64,000 nucleotides of DNA from Zantedeschia hybrid cultivar (Eukaryota > Streptophyta > Magnoliopsida > Alismatales > Araceae): assembly GCA_030544215.1 (NCBI GenBank), contig JARZZO010000008.1:23971614-24035613 (forward strand). The letters run 5' to 3'. The notes below the pieces were generated by a model. That model was not told where the DNA came from, did no database searches, and saw nothing but the letters and a program-made list of their open reading frames with translations. Position 1 is the stretch's first letter, and the number at the start of each line of letters is the position of its first letter. Below, piece after piece: positions 22,560 to 35,675 of this stretch. The position numbers and the translations under genes were made by a program.

Positions 22560-23640
22560 TATATATACATATAATTAACTGCATATTATATTTTTATGTA
22601 TGACCACGTGTAGTATTATACAGATGTTAAATATTATATTATTATAATTGACAACCTTTAGTGTTAAATATTTAATTAACTACCTAACTAAAATATCCTA
22701 TTAGAATATTCTAATAGGAGAATTAACTATCATAAACATAAGTATTAATTGAGTATTGTATTATTATATTTTACCATGCATAATAGTATAATTATTTTAA
22801 GTATTATATTATTATATAATTATAATTGACCAATGATATTATTATATAATTAATTAACTTAGGTAATGCACCTAACCTAAGTATCATATTAGCATGTTCT
22901 AAATTTTATTAATTTATTAGATATAACCATGTTAAGTATGATTTAAGTATATAACATAAGTATTAATTAAGTATTATATTATTATATTTGACCATGTATA
23001 CTATTATAAATATTTTAAGGAATACATTATTATTAAATTATAATTCACTAGCTTAGTATTATATAATTAATTAACCTAAGTACTATACCTAACTTAAGAA
23101 TCATATTAGAATGTTCTAATAGGAAGATTTTCACAAGGACATTAGATTGAAGTTAATATTATATTATAATGTTTAACCATGTTCGGTATTATTTAATTAC
23201 TTAGCTTAATCTTGTTATTATATTATTATATGGTACCATGTTAAGTATGATTTAATTATTTAACATAAGTATTAATTGAGTATTATATTGTTACATTTGA
23301 CCATACATAGTAATATAATTATGTTAAGTATTATATTATTATATAATTATAATTGACCAACCACAGTATTATATAATTAATTAAGTAATATACCTAACTT
23401 AAGCATCATCTTAGTATGGTCTAATAAGAGGATTTGTACAAGGACATTAAATTCAAGTTAATACTATGTTATTATATTTAACCACATCAAGTGTTGATTA
23501 ATAAATTAACTTAAGTATTACATTATCATTTTATAATATATGATCATGTATAATCTTATATTCATTTTAAATATTATGTTAGTATATCAATAGTATTATA
23601 TTATTATGAGTTTATCATAACACAGTTGTACTTTAGTTGA
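22560..23640. repeat. Degenerate AT-rich tandem repeats
   Basis: AAGTATTAATTGAGTATTAT followed by a TTTGACCAT segment recurs near 22741, 22959 and 23268, with a weaker copy near 23505. Related phrases (ACCTAACTTAAG, ATTAGAATGTTCTAATAG) recur in the same order. Unit length varies from about 220 to 310 bp. Confidence 0.6.
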
Positions 23641-26600
23641 CATTTTGAAAATTTTACTTAGGTAATTTTTTGACCTGTCAAACAGAGATAATACTTACAT
23701 ACAATTTGTGAAAAAAACAATCCAACTCTATAATTAAAGTGGTAATTAACAAAACCTGTGAAGTAAAAATTTAAGTAAAAAGTTCACATGCGTAACCTGT
23801 TCCACAATGAAAATAACAAAGTCTTTATTCACATCTAAAGTAATGAAATACTAAATGGTGTTTGCTGGTTCATAATAAAAAACACAGTGTTCATCCACAT
23901 CTAAAATAGTTTTCATTCACATCAAAGGTAATTAAATATACACTTAATATGTTCCAGACTTAAGATCATAAACTGATATCAAAGTAAGAAATACCATGTT
24001 CATACTTAACATGTTCCATACTTAGTTACCATAATCACATATATAAGATGTTGAAGTATAATTAAAGTAGAGCACATATACATATTAATGAAAGAATGAG
24101 ACTTCATGCAACTCTATTTATATTTAATTAAAAAGTAATACCATATACAAAATGTCTGATTCAACTGACTTACACAACTTTTGTCATTACAATTTATAAG
24201 TACATAAAGAAAAAAAAAAAAAAAGATGTTTATTTACATTTAACAATTTTAAAAAAAAGTCTTCATGTTCTTCTTCAAACGCACATATTTTTGTCATTTC
24301 AACTATACATGCAAAAATAAAAGACCTAATTTTACCAACATCATATATGACTATAACAAATTGAAATAAAAATAATAGTTAGCTTTTTTTAGTTCTATTG
24401 ACTTCTTCCACTTTCCACATACACAAAAATATTGTTAAATGGCAGTTACATATTTATAAGATACAAAACCATGGAATACGTCTATACATTCTTATTAAAC
24501 ACGTTAAAAATCTAATGAATCTTATAAAAGTTAAAGATTAGAAGAGTCATTGGGCTCAGACTAGATCAATTCAATCATTTTATTGACTCTGTATTATTTC
24601 ATGTAAACCTCGTATAAAAACCTGTGCATATGCATAAGTATAACTAAAAGTGCCCGAATACTACACATCCTATATTTACATAATCAAAGTTAAACTACAA
24701 CACATGCTCATAGTCACCATGCCATCTATAAAATACAAACAAAATGTGGTCATTTACACCTATAAATGTTAATTCATTATAATCTACCTAAACTCAAGTC
24801 ACACCACCTGCTCAAAAAGCTCAAGTCATCCATACACACCCCCATCAAAACATCTATCGGCATTGCACATAATAGACAAGAAAAAAGTAAAGTTGCCAAT
24901 TTTCATATGTATAATGTACACCACCTCCCACATCCATAAATTCAAGCACAGCACAGCACATTCTCAAGTCATCCGTCTCATCTATTCATGGTACACATAA
25001 TAAGCATTAAAAAAAGCCCCTCATTCACATATAAATTCATTTATTAAAAAATTGTCTCAATTACAAGAGTTTATTTAAATTTCTTTACAATAGTTTGTTT
25101 ATCATCCATTTCGTTCTGCATTTCCAACAATAAAATAAGAAAACAATATTCTCTCTTGAAGGTCCATGCTTATGTTTACTTGATTTACAAATACATTTTA
25201 AATCAAGTTTAACAATAAAGATCTTAAATATGTCTACAAAGAAAGATATATTATTTTTTGATTTCATACATTCTATACTTAATTTGCCAAATCATGAGAA
25301 TAACAAAATAACTTAAGAGGAATGAGAGTAGAATAAAAAATAATGAGATTTCATATAAGAATCAAAGTATACCTTAGCTTCAGATTGACATGTTTAGATT
25401 CATTATCCATAGAGTTGTTTTGATTAGCATCTCACTGATCTCGGCAATACATTTGAAATTAGAAATTCTTCTACCTTAAGCACATGAAGCGTTTGTATGA
25501 TTTTTTTTTTTTTTGGAAAGTATATACCCTCTCATTTTAGACGATAATATTACCATTTAGTTTCGTTCAAATTACATTGTGCACCTTCCAAGCAATACAT
25601 TTTTACATAACCATCTTTCCTTTAGCAGGCGAATGTCTATTCAATGGCGTCTCCAACTCTTATCACTTGGTCAACAGGTTCGCTTAATTAGACGAGAATT
25701 TCAGGTTCGTCTGATTTTTCGAAGAATAAATCCCATGGATCAGGGATAAATCCACCTACCCTGGAGACTTTTTAAGTTCCAACCAGAATCGAACTTGAGA
25801 CCTCTCATTTGAGAGGCAAAGTAAAACCAACTGTCCTAGACCCTAAACCCTAGGCAGCGGCTTCAGAGTTAAGGCCCTTCTTGTGAACTCGGGGCCATCT
25901 TGGCATGGAGGTAGATGACGATATTGATGGAGATATATTGGTATCTTAATTATCTCCTAGTTACGTATAATATAATCAGTCAAACAGGCACCACCATACT
26001 CACGTAATTAATTTGTGCAACATTATGGGTTCAGATTATTTTGTAGACGTGATATTCTAGATTTCTTATTTCATGAATAAGAAGAATTTATTTTGAATGA
26101 AATAAATAGTTTACTGCAATAAGTGATTCATGTCTTTTATATAAAATGATTTATTTTACTTATTTTAAAAATAACACGTCTGCGTCGAAAATAACGCATC
26201 TGTACTCCCAAAATGAATAAATCGTCTAATTCATACTCTTCTACTCTTATTCTGCAAACAAAGCCGCCCAATAATTAAGTCCTCCACAGTCCGATATATT
26301 TAATGTTGTACTAGACCAAGTCATTGATGCGAGGCGAGCAGGACCTAACTCAGACGGCAATTAGCATTGTTCTCAAAACCGGACAAATGTGAATACGACT
26401 TGCATCATATGTTCTTCATATTCATACCCTCTAACTTTCCTAACATGTTCTCTTCCAAAATAGAGAAGTATTTTTTTTTTTACGTTAAGTAGGGACGCGC
26501 CTCGGCTTTAGATCAGGTTGTGGGCGCCATGGCACAGGGAGAACGCATGTCCTTTGGGTCACCAGGGCCGTGTTAGGCGTATCATCCATTTTAAAGTACC

Positions 26601-26880
26601 TTCATATTTTTGTTTAGTTACATTTTTTTGAAAGAACTTAGATTTTTGAAAGTTATTTTTTTAATATTTTATTTGTGCTATGACTTTTAATCAAAAATTA
26701 TAAGTTAAAGCTTTCAAAATTAGAGGAGAAGTGAAGTTATTATAAAAGAGTTGATTTTTGAAACAAATCAAAAAAGTAATTATAATCTCTCTCTCACCTC
26801 TATCTATGTAAGAAGTAAAAATCAAAAGTAATTTGCAAATAAATTTTTTATCAAATATGTCCTAAATAAAATTGCAAAAA
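23641..26880. other. AT-rich intergenic DNA
   Basis: Long AT-rich stretch with short homopolymer runs. No coding region or defined mobile element was recognised. The passage at 25640-25900 is less AT-rich but has no identifiable content. Confidence 0.5.
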
Positions 26881-27491
26881 TACTTTAAATAAAAAGCCCG
26901 TGTCCTTTGAGTCACCTAGTTTACCGCTGCATGCAGTCAGGAAGAAAGAGTGTGAAACCGGTGTGGCTGCGGGTGAAGGGGAAACTCGAGTCGATGGGGT
27001 TAAGAAATCACCATCAGACCGTTTTGTCAATGGGGTTAAGAAATCCGGAACCTCGGATTAATCCGAGGTTAACACCAATTTGTCCTAAGTCACTCCGGAA
27101 CAGGAGATCTTGCACCCCAAAGAACAAAATGGATCAGGTTAAGGATATTCCAGGACTCAAAAGGGGATAACTCCTGATCAAGGAGGAAGCGACTAGCATG
27201 ATTTAAACTCTGGTGTGGTCGATGTTATCAGGTTAGATTTCAGAACCGGAATGAGATTCTCTCGACTTCTTCTTCCGAATTTATATATGCTCTCAGACAC
27301 ATGAGAAATAAGTAAATAAATCATTTGTTCATGATAAAATAGATTGGTATCAAGTACATCTCTTACGTGTACGAAGACTTAGAAAAAGAAATTCAGAGGA
27401 TATCATTTTCATATAACCAGTTCAGATCGGCTGGATCCATCGGGTTTTGCAAGATCATCTGGGAATAGTCCCACACTGAAACCTACTCACT
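26881..27491. other. Unassigned less AT-rich segment
   Basis: An 87-codon open frame (26907-27170) contains a direct repeat of ATGGGGTTAAGAAATC 36-39 bases apart and resembles no family I know. It is probably repeat-derived. Confidence 0.35.
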
Positions 27492-27509
27492 TACACCTTC
27501 TCAGTTCTC

Positions 27510-28515
27510 TTTTTTTTTTTTTTTTGAACACTAAAAGGAATCCATATATATTAAAAGACCACCCTTACAAACTGAACTTTAATAACAAGTAGACCACCCT
27601 TTATAACGTGCAAGGTGTACAAGAGCCCAAAACTTCCAATACGAGCAAGCAGGATACGCATAGATCCTGTATTAGGATGGACCCAATGGTCCTTGACTAA
27701 AAATTGGTTCACTGCAGAAACCAAAGGATCAAGCTGAACAGCGCGAAACACCATTGTACGACGGCTAGAACGCCAGCTCCGACGAGCTCCCCAACTGGTC
27801 TTCTTCTTGAACAAAAATCAGACATGCAAGGAAGGAGGGGACGGACACTAGCGAATGGGGTTCTCCCAGTTAAAACCGTTGATGCAAATCCAGGCAATGA
27901 AGAAGTCACGAGCAGTCGTTGTTTCCTTGATGACAGGAAGAGAAACGAACTTGGTGGAGCAAAAGATCCATGAGCAAGTCAGAATGGTCCTTGAGCAGGT
28001 GTGAAAAGAGAATACCATCCACCTTCAAAGGATGCGGCAAAGATGTCGTACTAAGCTTCTGATCTCCCACAACAATTTCAACGAAGGCCACATAATATTG
28101 AGGGAAAGCCTGAACATAAGGGAAGATTAGGGGAGGAAGGAAGGGGCAAAGGTAGGAGATAGTTGGATGGGTGGAAATGGCGGAAGGGGGGAAGTGGAAG
28201 GAGGGTATGAGAGTTGAGGAAGCTAATAGTCGGATCAGAAGGGGATGAGTACCTCCGACGAGTCGGAGATAAAACCTCGCCACGGCGAGAGGATTCCTTA
28301 TAAAAACAAGATAAAACCTTACTAACTAGTAGATAAAATCTCTCAAAAGAGAGAAGGCACCTTACACCAAGAGAGATAGCAGGGGGGAGCTCCTTTGGGA
28401 AGGGAACTCCCCCTGCCGAAGGGGTTCCTGAGGAAGAGGAAGGAGCTCCGGGGGGAAAACTTGCCTCAGAAAAAAGAAAAAAGTTGAGAGAGAAAATGAT
28501 CTGCTGGATATGACA
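27510..28515 (-). mobile_element. Poly(A) retroposon (LINE-like), 18-bp TSD
   Basis: The insert is bounded by perfect 18-bp duplications starting TACACCTTCTCAG at 27492-27509 and 28516-28533. Its minus strand ends in 16 A (27510-27525 as T), the signature of target-primed reverse transcription. It is only 1006 bp long. The last 87 codons (27551-27814) end ...LHVIKGGLLVIKVQFVRVVF just before the tail. The start has a C/T-rich leader and CTCGCCGTGGCGAGG. No reverse transcriptase motifs are visible, so it is a shortened LINE, a SINE-like derivative or a processed transcript. Confidence 0.75.
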
Positions 28516-28919
28516 TACACCTTCTCAGTTCTCACGAGATCAGCTCACACGTTCTTACATAGTTTTTTTGTTCAGATCCAATTATTAACATATCGGAAGA
28601 TTTCCCTTGCATTGTTAGCCAGTGCGGCTCAACACCTGGTATTGGAGGATTTCCCTTATCACAATTGGTACACCATATTATTAAATTAATCTAAAACTTT
28701 TATCATTAAATTTCGTAAGATATGTGATAATATGATAAAAAGTTATCTTGTATTGACAAAAACTCATAATTCTATCAATAACTATTTGTTATATAATTAT
28801 ATTTTTTATTGAATTTTCTTCCGATGTTTTGATTGTTGGATCAAATTTTTGACCCCTACATTTAAAATTTAATACACGTTCTGTTACCTAATTATTGACC
28901 GGAATATCAACTCCTAGGG

Positions 28920-29660
28920 GCATATAAGCATCAAGAATCCATGGTGCCGCTAACCTTCATTTTCAGACTTTTGTTCTTCACCTTGGAAGACGAGTCTACA
29001 ACCACATTCGCTTTTGAAGTGAAGACCATATGCGTACTCTTATCTTCATCCTTGTGTTGCTTCCGGTGTTCTTTCTCAATGTTAAAAGCAATCATCAAGT
29101 CATCAAAAGCGATTTTACTTCTTTTATGTTTCAGTGTCATGTCAAAATCTTCTCAACTCAGAGGCAATTTCTTGATGATAGATAAAATCTGAAATTTCTT
29201 AGATAATGGCATAACTCCCTCAATAAGACTATGAAGTAAAATTTGAAATTCATGGGTCTGCTCAACCACAAATTTTTCCTTGTCCATCTTAAAATTCAAG
29301 AACTTCTCAACAATATACTTCTCTAAACCAGAGTCTTCAAAGTTGTATTTTTTATCAAGAAATTTTCACAACTCTTTGACCGAGGTCGTTGAACAGTACA
29401 CATCAATCAATATATCTAAGAGAGCAGATAAAATTTCACTATGACAAACATAGTCTTTCTATTTATAGCTCTCTATAGAAGCACTATAAACTGATGCATC
29501 TTGATCATCAGAGGGTAGATCTGTCTCTATGATGGAAAATAACCTTAAGATGGTAAGTTAAAACGTCATTAGTTGTTGCCAACGTTTGAAGTTCTACTTG
29601 AAAATTTTCTCGGGTTTGACGCAGACCTTATCAGAATTAGAGATCTTAGCATTCGTGATA
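28920..29660 (-). pseudogene. Decayed Copia gag fragment
   Basis: Minus-strand pieces in more than one frame have the wording of Copia Gag, including AFDDLMIAFNIEKEHRKQHK (frame 28931-29140) and upstream a segment with LEKYIVEKFLNFKM and LSKKFQILSI, separated by stops. No LTRs, protease or polymerase are nearby, so this is an old fragment. Confidence 0.6.
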
Positions 29661-30077
29661 TCTACTAAAACAATATATTCTTTAAAATTGTAAAAAAAAA
29701 AATCAATTCGTAACGGAGAACTATGTTGTAGACAGCAAATATCTAAGATCCAACTTTATACAAACAGAATGAAAAGGATCCACAAAGAATAGAAAAATGT
29801 TATATAATTGAAGCGCCGGCAAACTAAGCCACGCCCTTGGACTGGACTGGGATTTGAATTCCAAACACAAAAACCAACAAGATCTTCTAATTTTCTTCTC
29901 TATTTCCTCAAGCATCCCCTCCTTCACGCAACTTCCTGCGACAGATTCAATCTTACAACTCATCATCAAGCAGAGGATCAAATGGTGATCATAGTTCCAA
30001 TTTCAAGCATCCTGAATCTCTAATATTCTGTCAAAGAATCTTTGTACAATAATGTTAGTTTAAAGGGTGATATTTAT

Positions 30078-30387
30078 TCTTACAAATCACAAAATTAGGG
30101 TGTTAAATTTGAAGGGGCCCAAGATCATAAACACTGGCCCCAACTGAAATTAATCGATGTAAGACTATTACATAGCCGTTCCAACACTCCTCACAGTCAA
30201 GATGGGCCGTGAAAATTAGATAACAGAATGTGGCGCAAATTAAAAGATAAGGTTGGGTCAGGTTCTGCTCTGATATCATCTTGCAAACTACAAAATCCAA
30301 GTGTTTAGTTTGAAGGAGCCCAAGATCATAAATACTGGCCACAACTGAACTTAACCGATGTAAGACTATTATATAGCCGCTCCAACA
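30078..30387 (-). mobile_element. Complete 310-bp TRIM, TSD TTTAT
   Basis: Two 109-bp LTRs (30078-30186 and 30279-30387) flank a 92-bp interior. On the minus strand the LTR starts TGTTGGA and ends GCAAGA/GTAAGA. The interior starts TGATATCAGAGC (primer site for initiator tRNA-Met) and ends in a purine tract. The perfect 5-bp duplication TTTAT (30073-30077 and 30388-30392) fixes the ends. Same family as 7947-9394. No coding capacity. Confidence 0.88.
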
Positions 30388-33140
30388 TTTATATCAATTA
30401 AAGTAGGGTATGAATATAAGAAAAGATGTGTAAAATTTTCATATGATTCAACTAGAGTGAACGTGAAATAAATACCTTAGAAGAGGTCAAGCTGAATACG
30501 TGCTTGGGTATAGGGTGTTCTCGAAAGTTTTGGGGAGACATTGCCCCTGCTTGCCACCCGTCTCTGCCACTGTTTGGGATCTCGATTAAAGCTACATGAA
30601 CATACGTCACCTAACATTAAAAAGCCAAAAGAAGTTTTCATGGGAAAATGATGTGCCACCAAATTGGCAGTGAGTTACGTGCAGCAACCATGTTGGAGGC
30701 AAATCTCACGAAGGAAGTGGGTTGTGCGGCCGAGGAAACAAAAGCGTTTGAGTTGCACGGGAAGAGGAGCCCCCCGCATCACATAAATGGTTGTTACTTA
30801 TTTAGGCTCCGTTTGTTAATATTAAGGCATTAAATTTTGAAAAAAAAGTAAAATAAGAATAGAATAAAATTCTAAAATATAGAATAACATAATATTAACA
30901 AAAGACGTTTTTGAAGTTATCACTACATCTTTTTTAATATTAAATATTTCTTAAAATTTGTTCAAGACGAAGGTTCTCTGTATTCTCTCAACTCCTTATT
31001 CAAATTTTTCAAAAAGCTACCTTTTATATGATTGTAGAAAAATCTGAAATACCTTTTTTCAAATATCCTCTCCTATAGTATTAACAAACAGGAGCTAAAC
31101 TATAATAATGCTACAGAAGTCCTCTCGTATTAATAAATAAAATATATGCATGTTAGTATCTCATTTGAAACAGCCATCTTTTGGGAGAAATGAATCCATT
31201 TTCTTAACAAAATGGAAAGGGAATCCCTGTTGTGTTTTCATCTCCACGAACCACGAAGAACACCCCTCGCCTCTCACAATCCCCGCACCCCCGGGGGTGC
31301 ACGAGTCTGGCCCACGCCGAAGCCTCGCTTTTGCTGGGAAGAGGGTAGAAAAAGAATTTTTTGCATGTATATCCTTAGAAATTAATATATTTATATCTAT
31401 ACTTTCAATTCTCATATATTATATATAATATTTTTAAAAAATTTAAAAATGTTGCAGTTACACTCCTCCGTCAAAATATCAAAATTTCAATTGAATATGT
31501 CAGTAAGATTTCACAAAGTTCTGATAAAATCAAGAACATATATGTAAAATTCTAGTAAATTTAAGAGAATATACATATAAAAATATCTAAATATTATTGG
31601 CATGCTCGGCTGAAGTTCACGATATTGAGACATAACTGCAATACTTCTAAGATTTTTGGGAGTATCTGATACAATATATAAGAGCTAAAAGCATAAATAT
31701 AAATACATTAATGTGTATGAAAATATACACCAAAAGCTTAACTCCCAATTTGTTTGCACAATAAGTTGTTCGGAATTAATTATTCGGAATAATATATATT
31801 AAAATAAAGAACATTTAACTTTGATAATTTTGTAAGACGCACTGACGGAATAGGAAGAATAAGTAATTCTTGAGTTTAATGTCGAATTGCTTATTTTCCT
31901 TATTCTAGCATAAACAATTCTAATGCCAAATAAATCATTTTATTTATTAAATTAAAATTAATTTTATTCTAAAAATAAAAAATCTTATTCTTCCCTAAGT
32001 CCGCAAACAAAAGTGAGAGAAAAGAACGGCTGTTCACGCCGGACGTAACCGAAGACACCCACGCGAGGTTCACGAGCGTCGGTCGTACCCCCACCCTTTT
32101 CCCGGCCTTAAAATATGGAGAGTGTTGGTGGACAAACGGTCCCCACCAGGAGGCCCACCTTTAATGGGTAGATGGGCCGTCCACATCCCCCCCAATTCCC
32201 CAACCCTCCGCTTGGTGACTGCCTCCAATGATTGGAGCACCACACCTCAGTCGCCGGTGTGCAGGCTTCACAAGCAAAGCCCATGATGGATGATACTAGC
32301 ACTTCCCTTGGTATAACCCTGATCAGCGGTATGAGTGCTGATCGTCCCCAAACCCACGGCGGCTGCCCATCGGTCTGGTGCTGGAATATGCCAGAATCTT
32401 CTGGTTCTGTACTAACCCCATCCCACGCCCTGGTAATTTTATGCAGCTGTCATGTCATGATCACAAGTAAACTGAAACAAAGCATCTACTCAGGTGCTGA
32501 TAATGATCATTTGCTGTGTTAGAAGTTGCTTTTGGACAGTACGATACAGATAAGTCGAATTTCTCTAATTTATTAGTTTTCAAGTCTGAAGGTAAAATTA
32601 ATTATGGAGGCTTATTTTAGCTTTGAAACTAATAAGTGAACTGAAACATATTAAAATCCAAAAATGCTTAGGCGATGAGTCACTCATAATCGACAGCTTA
32701 TTAGACAACTTACATATGACATCTTGTTCACTAAAAAAAAGAATCAATCTTATTAATTGATCACTGTACGTCCTGAGAACCTCGTTTTCCTCGGAGCGTA
32801 TCAAAGAAGTTGCACCGTGGTACCGTGCGCACCGCGTGGGCCGCGGGAGTTCCAAGTCAACAAAGAGACCCTGCTGAGAGGGAGGGTGGAGGTCAACATG
32901 CTCCGATCCCTTGCGCCGCACGTGACCGGAAATTGCCACGCCAACACTTGGAGAAATCACGTTCGAAATTACGCGTCGAGGAAAGTCTATTCCGGCATAA
33001 CTTGTGTGGATTTAGGACCGCTAGCCGAATGCCGTGGCTGATCAGTATCTGATTAAACCCTCCGGGTGGTCAAGTCCAGCCCATAATTTTCTATCGGGTG
33101 CGTGCTTACGCCAGATGGGCCGCCACCCAGATGTCATTTC
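30388..33140. other. Intergenic upstream of the DUF1685 gene
   Basis: AT-rich blocks (30830-32000) alternate with GC-richer ones (32020-32460, 32790-33060). Short open frames exist but none resembles a known protein. No exon was identified. Confidence 0.45.
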
Positions 33141-33389
33141 CCTTGCTTAAATAGCCAAAATGCCCCTTCCAGCTTGGCAAAATATACAAATCGAGAGGGG
33201 AGAGGGGGGAAGGGATTATTAAGATCTGATCGTATCTGAGATGAGCTGTTCTTAGTGCTGAGTGGAATCCGAATAATCTTTTCACTTCCTTGTGAGCGTT
33301 ACCTTCTTGCCAACGTCCATCTCATATACTTGTTCTCCCCTCCCACAACCACAACCTTCGCTTCCCTTCTTCCTTCGCCCTTCATCTCC
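33141..33389 (+). promoter_or_regulatory. Promoter and 5' UTR of DUF1685 gene
   Basis: A site-II-like GATGGGCCG at 33115-33123 and a TATA-like CTTAAATAGCC near 33146 precede a purine-rich tract (33190-33220). C/T-rich 5' UTR-like sequence follows up to the ATG. Confidence 0.4.
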
Positions 33390-34244
33390 ATGGAAGAGGA
33401 GAGAGTGCGGCTGCTGGAGCTGTTCGATTTCTACTGGTTCCACCACCACGTCCTCCTCCACAGGCCCCTCCCTGCCGTCCCTCTTCCAGCCTCCCACGCC
33501 GACCTCGCTGAGGCCGCCCCCGCCGCAGGCGCTGAGGCCGTTATCACAGGAACGCCTCACATGCCCCGCCACAGGTCCCCACTCCTCCGTTCCCTCAGCG
33601 ACGAACTCGCCTTCGCCTCCGCCTCCGCCTCCGCCTCGGACTCGGCGCTTCTTTCCCGGCGGAACATGAAACTCCAAACCATCCTCTCCGGCAAGGCCAC
33701 GTCCGAGGAGGAAGCCGAATATACAGAAGTAGCTACACAGAGACGCACCAGAGCAGAGAAATCACAGGCAGAGGGAGACGAAATCAACAGGGGGCACAGG
33801 GAGAGGAAGAAGAAGCACAGGGAGAGGAGAGCGGCGACGAAGGGGACGAGCCAGGGCGTCCAGAGCAAGAGCTTGTCGGAGCTGGAGTTCGAGGAACTGA
33901 AGGGGTTCATGGACCTGGGCTTCACCTTCCCCGACCCGGCCGAGTCCGACCGGCGCCTGCTGTCCATCGTGCCGGGCCTGCGGCGGAGGGGGTCGTCGGA
34001 AGAGGGCGTGCAGGCCAAGGAGTGCGAGGAGGCGGAAGGCGGCGGCGGCGAGGAGGAGGCCGCTATCTCCAGGCCTTACCTGTCGGAGGCGTGGGACGCG
34101 GTGGCCGACCGCCATGAGCGGCGGCGGAGCCACGCCCACGACTACCTGCTGCGGAACTGGAGGGTCCCGGCAGTCGGCGAGGGCGTCGACATGAAGGACC
34201 ACCTTCGGTCGTGGGCCCACACCGTCGCCTCCGCCGTCCGATGA
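33390..34244 (+). CDS. DUF1685 family protein, 284 aa, single exon
   Basis: The ATG at 33390 (context CTCCATGG) is chosen over an in-frame one at 33255 because the protein then starts MEEERVRLLELFDFYWF, whereas the extra 45 residues are UTR-like. The hallmark core SLSELEFEELKGFMDLGFTF, followed by ESDRRLLSIVPGLRRR, lies near residues 170-215. The C-terminus GEGVDMKDHLRSWAHTVAS matches what I recall of plant DUF1685 proteins. A basic stretch RERKKKHRERR lies near 140, with Ala/Ser-rich and Glu-rich low-complexity parts between. No signal peptide or membrane segment. The biochemical role of the family is unknown to me. GC-rich codon use is typical of monocot genes. Confidence 0.85.
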   Translation: MEEERVRLLELFDFYWFHHHVLLHRPLPAVPLPASHADLAEAAPAAGAEAVITGTPHMPRHRSPLLRSLSDELAFASASASASDSALLSRRNMKLQTILSGKATSEEEAEYTEVATQRRTRAEKSQAEGDEINRGHRERKKKHRERRAATKGTSQGVQSKSLSELEFEELKGFMDLGFTFPDPAESDRRLLSIVPGLRRRGSSEEGVQAKECEEAEGGGGEEEAAISRPYLSEAWDAVADRHERRRSHAHDYLLRNWRVPAVGEGVDMKDHLRSWAHTVASAVR

Positions 34245-34846
34245 AGAACAGTAGAATCACACAGCCGTCCTCCCCGACCGCCTCGCAGTTTTGGCCCTTT
34301 TAGATGTTAATTCTTTTTAACTTTTCTTCTTCTCTTTCTTCTCTCCTCCTATGTGCATATGTGCAGCTACGATAATTCTGGTCTTTCTCTCTTCTTCGGG
34401 ATGCTTATCCCTGTGTCTCTTTTCTTCACAAGTGAAAGAGATATTCCTGTTCGTAATCCGTTTGGACTAGGGAATTTTGACAGCTCCCCTTCAAATACTG
34501 TAACAAGGAGAACCCGACCATTCCAGGCGAGAACGTATCTGTCGCTTTTATTGCCCAAGCAAGACGTGTGTTAGCATGCCATGCCGATAATGACCCACAC
34601 TCGCCCTACTCGGCACGCGATTGTTCTCCAAATCCGACAACGGCGCGTAGATTCTCGCCGAAGAGAACTGCTAGTTGGGCCGGCCATTCCCAGTGCCGTC
34701 GTGCTGGCCGGAGCAATAATAAGTGCAGGATGGGGTAACCGGTTTATATGGTAAGAAAAGGCCCAAGGGCCCCAGTGAAGCGTTTTTCTGACAAAACACC
34801 TGCTGCAAATGCGGTCGGTCAAACTCGGACACTAGCCGGGAAATCG
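34245..34846 (+). other. 3' flank of DUF1685 gene
   Basis: C/T-rich sequence after the stop is compatible with a 3' UTR. No further gene is seen. Confidence 0.4.
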
Positions 34847-35375
34847 GAAGGGATGTCAATTAGACAGACCGGCCCGGTTTTAATCGGATTTGAGCTGATA
34901 AAATTTACCCGACAAAAAAAATTGACTCGGCTCGGCCCGGTCCGGGAATTAAAGGGGACTTGGGCCTAGGTCGGCTCGGCACGGCCCAACTTGAGTAAAT
35001 CAAAATTTTATTTTATTAATTTTTATTTTATATGTAAATGATATTGTGTCAATTTAAGTTATGAGAATATTCAATGACTGTGATTTTGATTGTATAAATT
35101 TGGTATTTTACATGTTTACATTATGATGAAAATATGTTACATGTTCTAATTTTAATAGGTTGATAAAAATCCGCAATAGATATCTACATTAAGAAGGAAA
35201 AAGTATAAAAAAAAAAAAATCAAAACCAGGCCGGGCCGGGCCTTAATTAGGCCACATCAAAATCTTTAGGACTGGGCCCGGGCTATGAAAATTGTGCTTT
35301 TTAGCGGGCCCAAGCCGCATTGTTGAGGACCGGGCTAGGCCTGGGCCTATTTAGGCCCGGCCCATTGACATCTCT
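34847..35375. mobile_element. Repeat with GGGATGTCAAT ends
   Basis: The left end GGGATGTCAATTAGAC and, read inward from the right, AGAGATGTCAATGGGCCGGG are cognate; both open into GGCCCGG-rich segments around an AT-rich core. It resembles common plant hAT-type MITEs, but no clean target duplication was seen. Confidence 0.5.
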
Positions 35376-35675
35376 ACATGAGGTGGGAATATCGGTATTG
35401 AATAAAAGGTAATTCTTCTTTCACTAGTAAATGCACAGGAGATTTTAAGAGGCCAATTCTTATAGTTTTTAGCATTTAAGTATCAACTCTTCAAATCTCT
35501 CAACCTTTTTAACCTCCATTTGATTAAAAAAACTTTTGTTGGCTGCCATCTTACTATTCTTCTACTTATTTGCATCAAATGTATATTCCATTTCATCTGA
35601 TTCAATTCTTAAAAAATGATTTTCTCTCCCTCTTTTTATTTTTCTCTTGCGATAAGCGTTAGGCCAAAAAGATAA

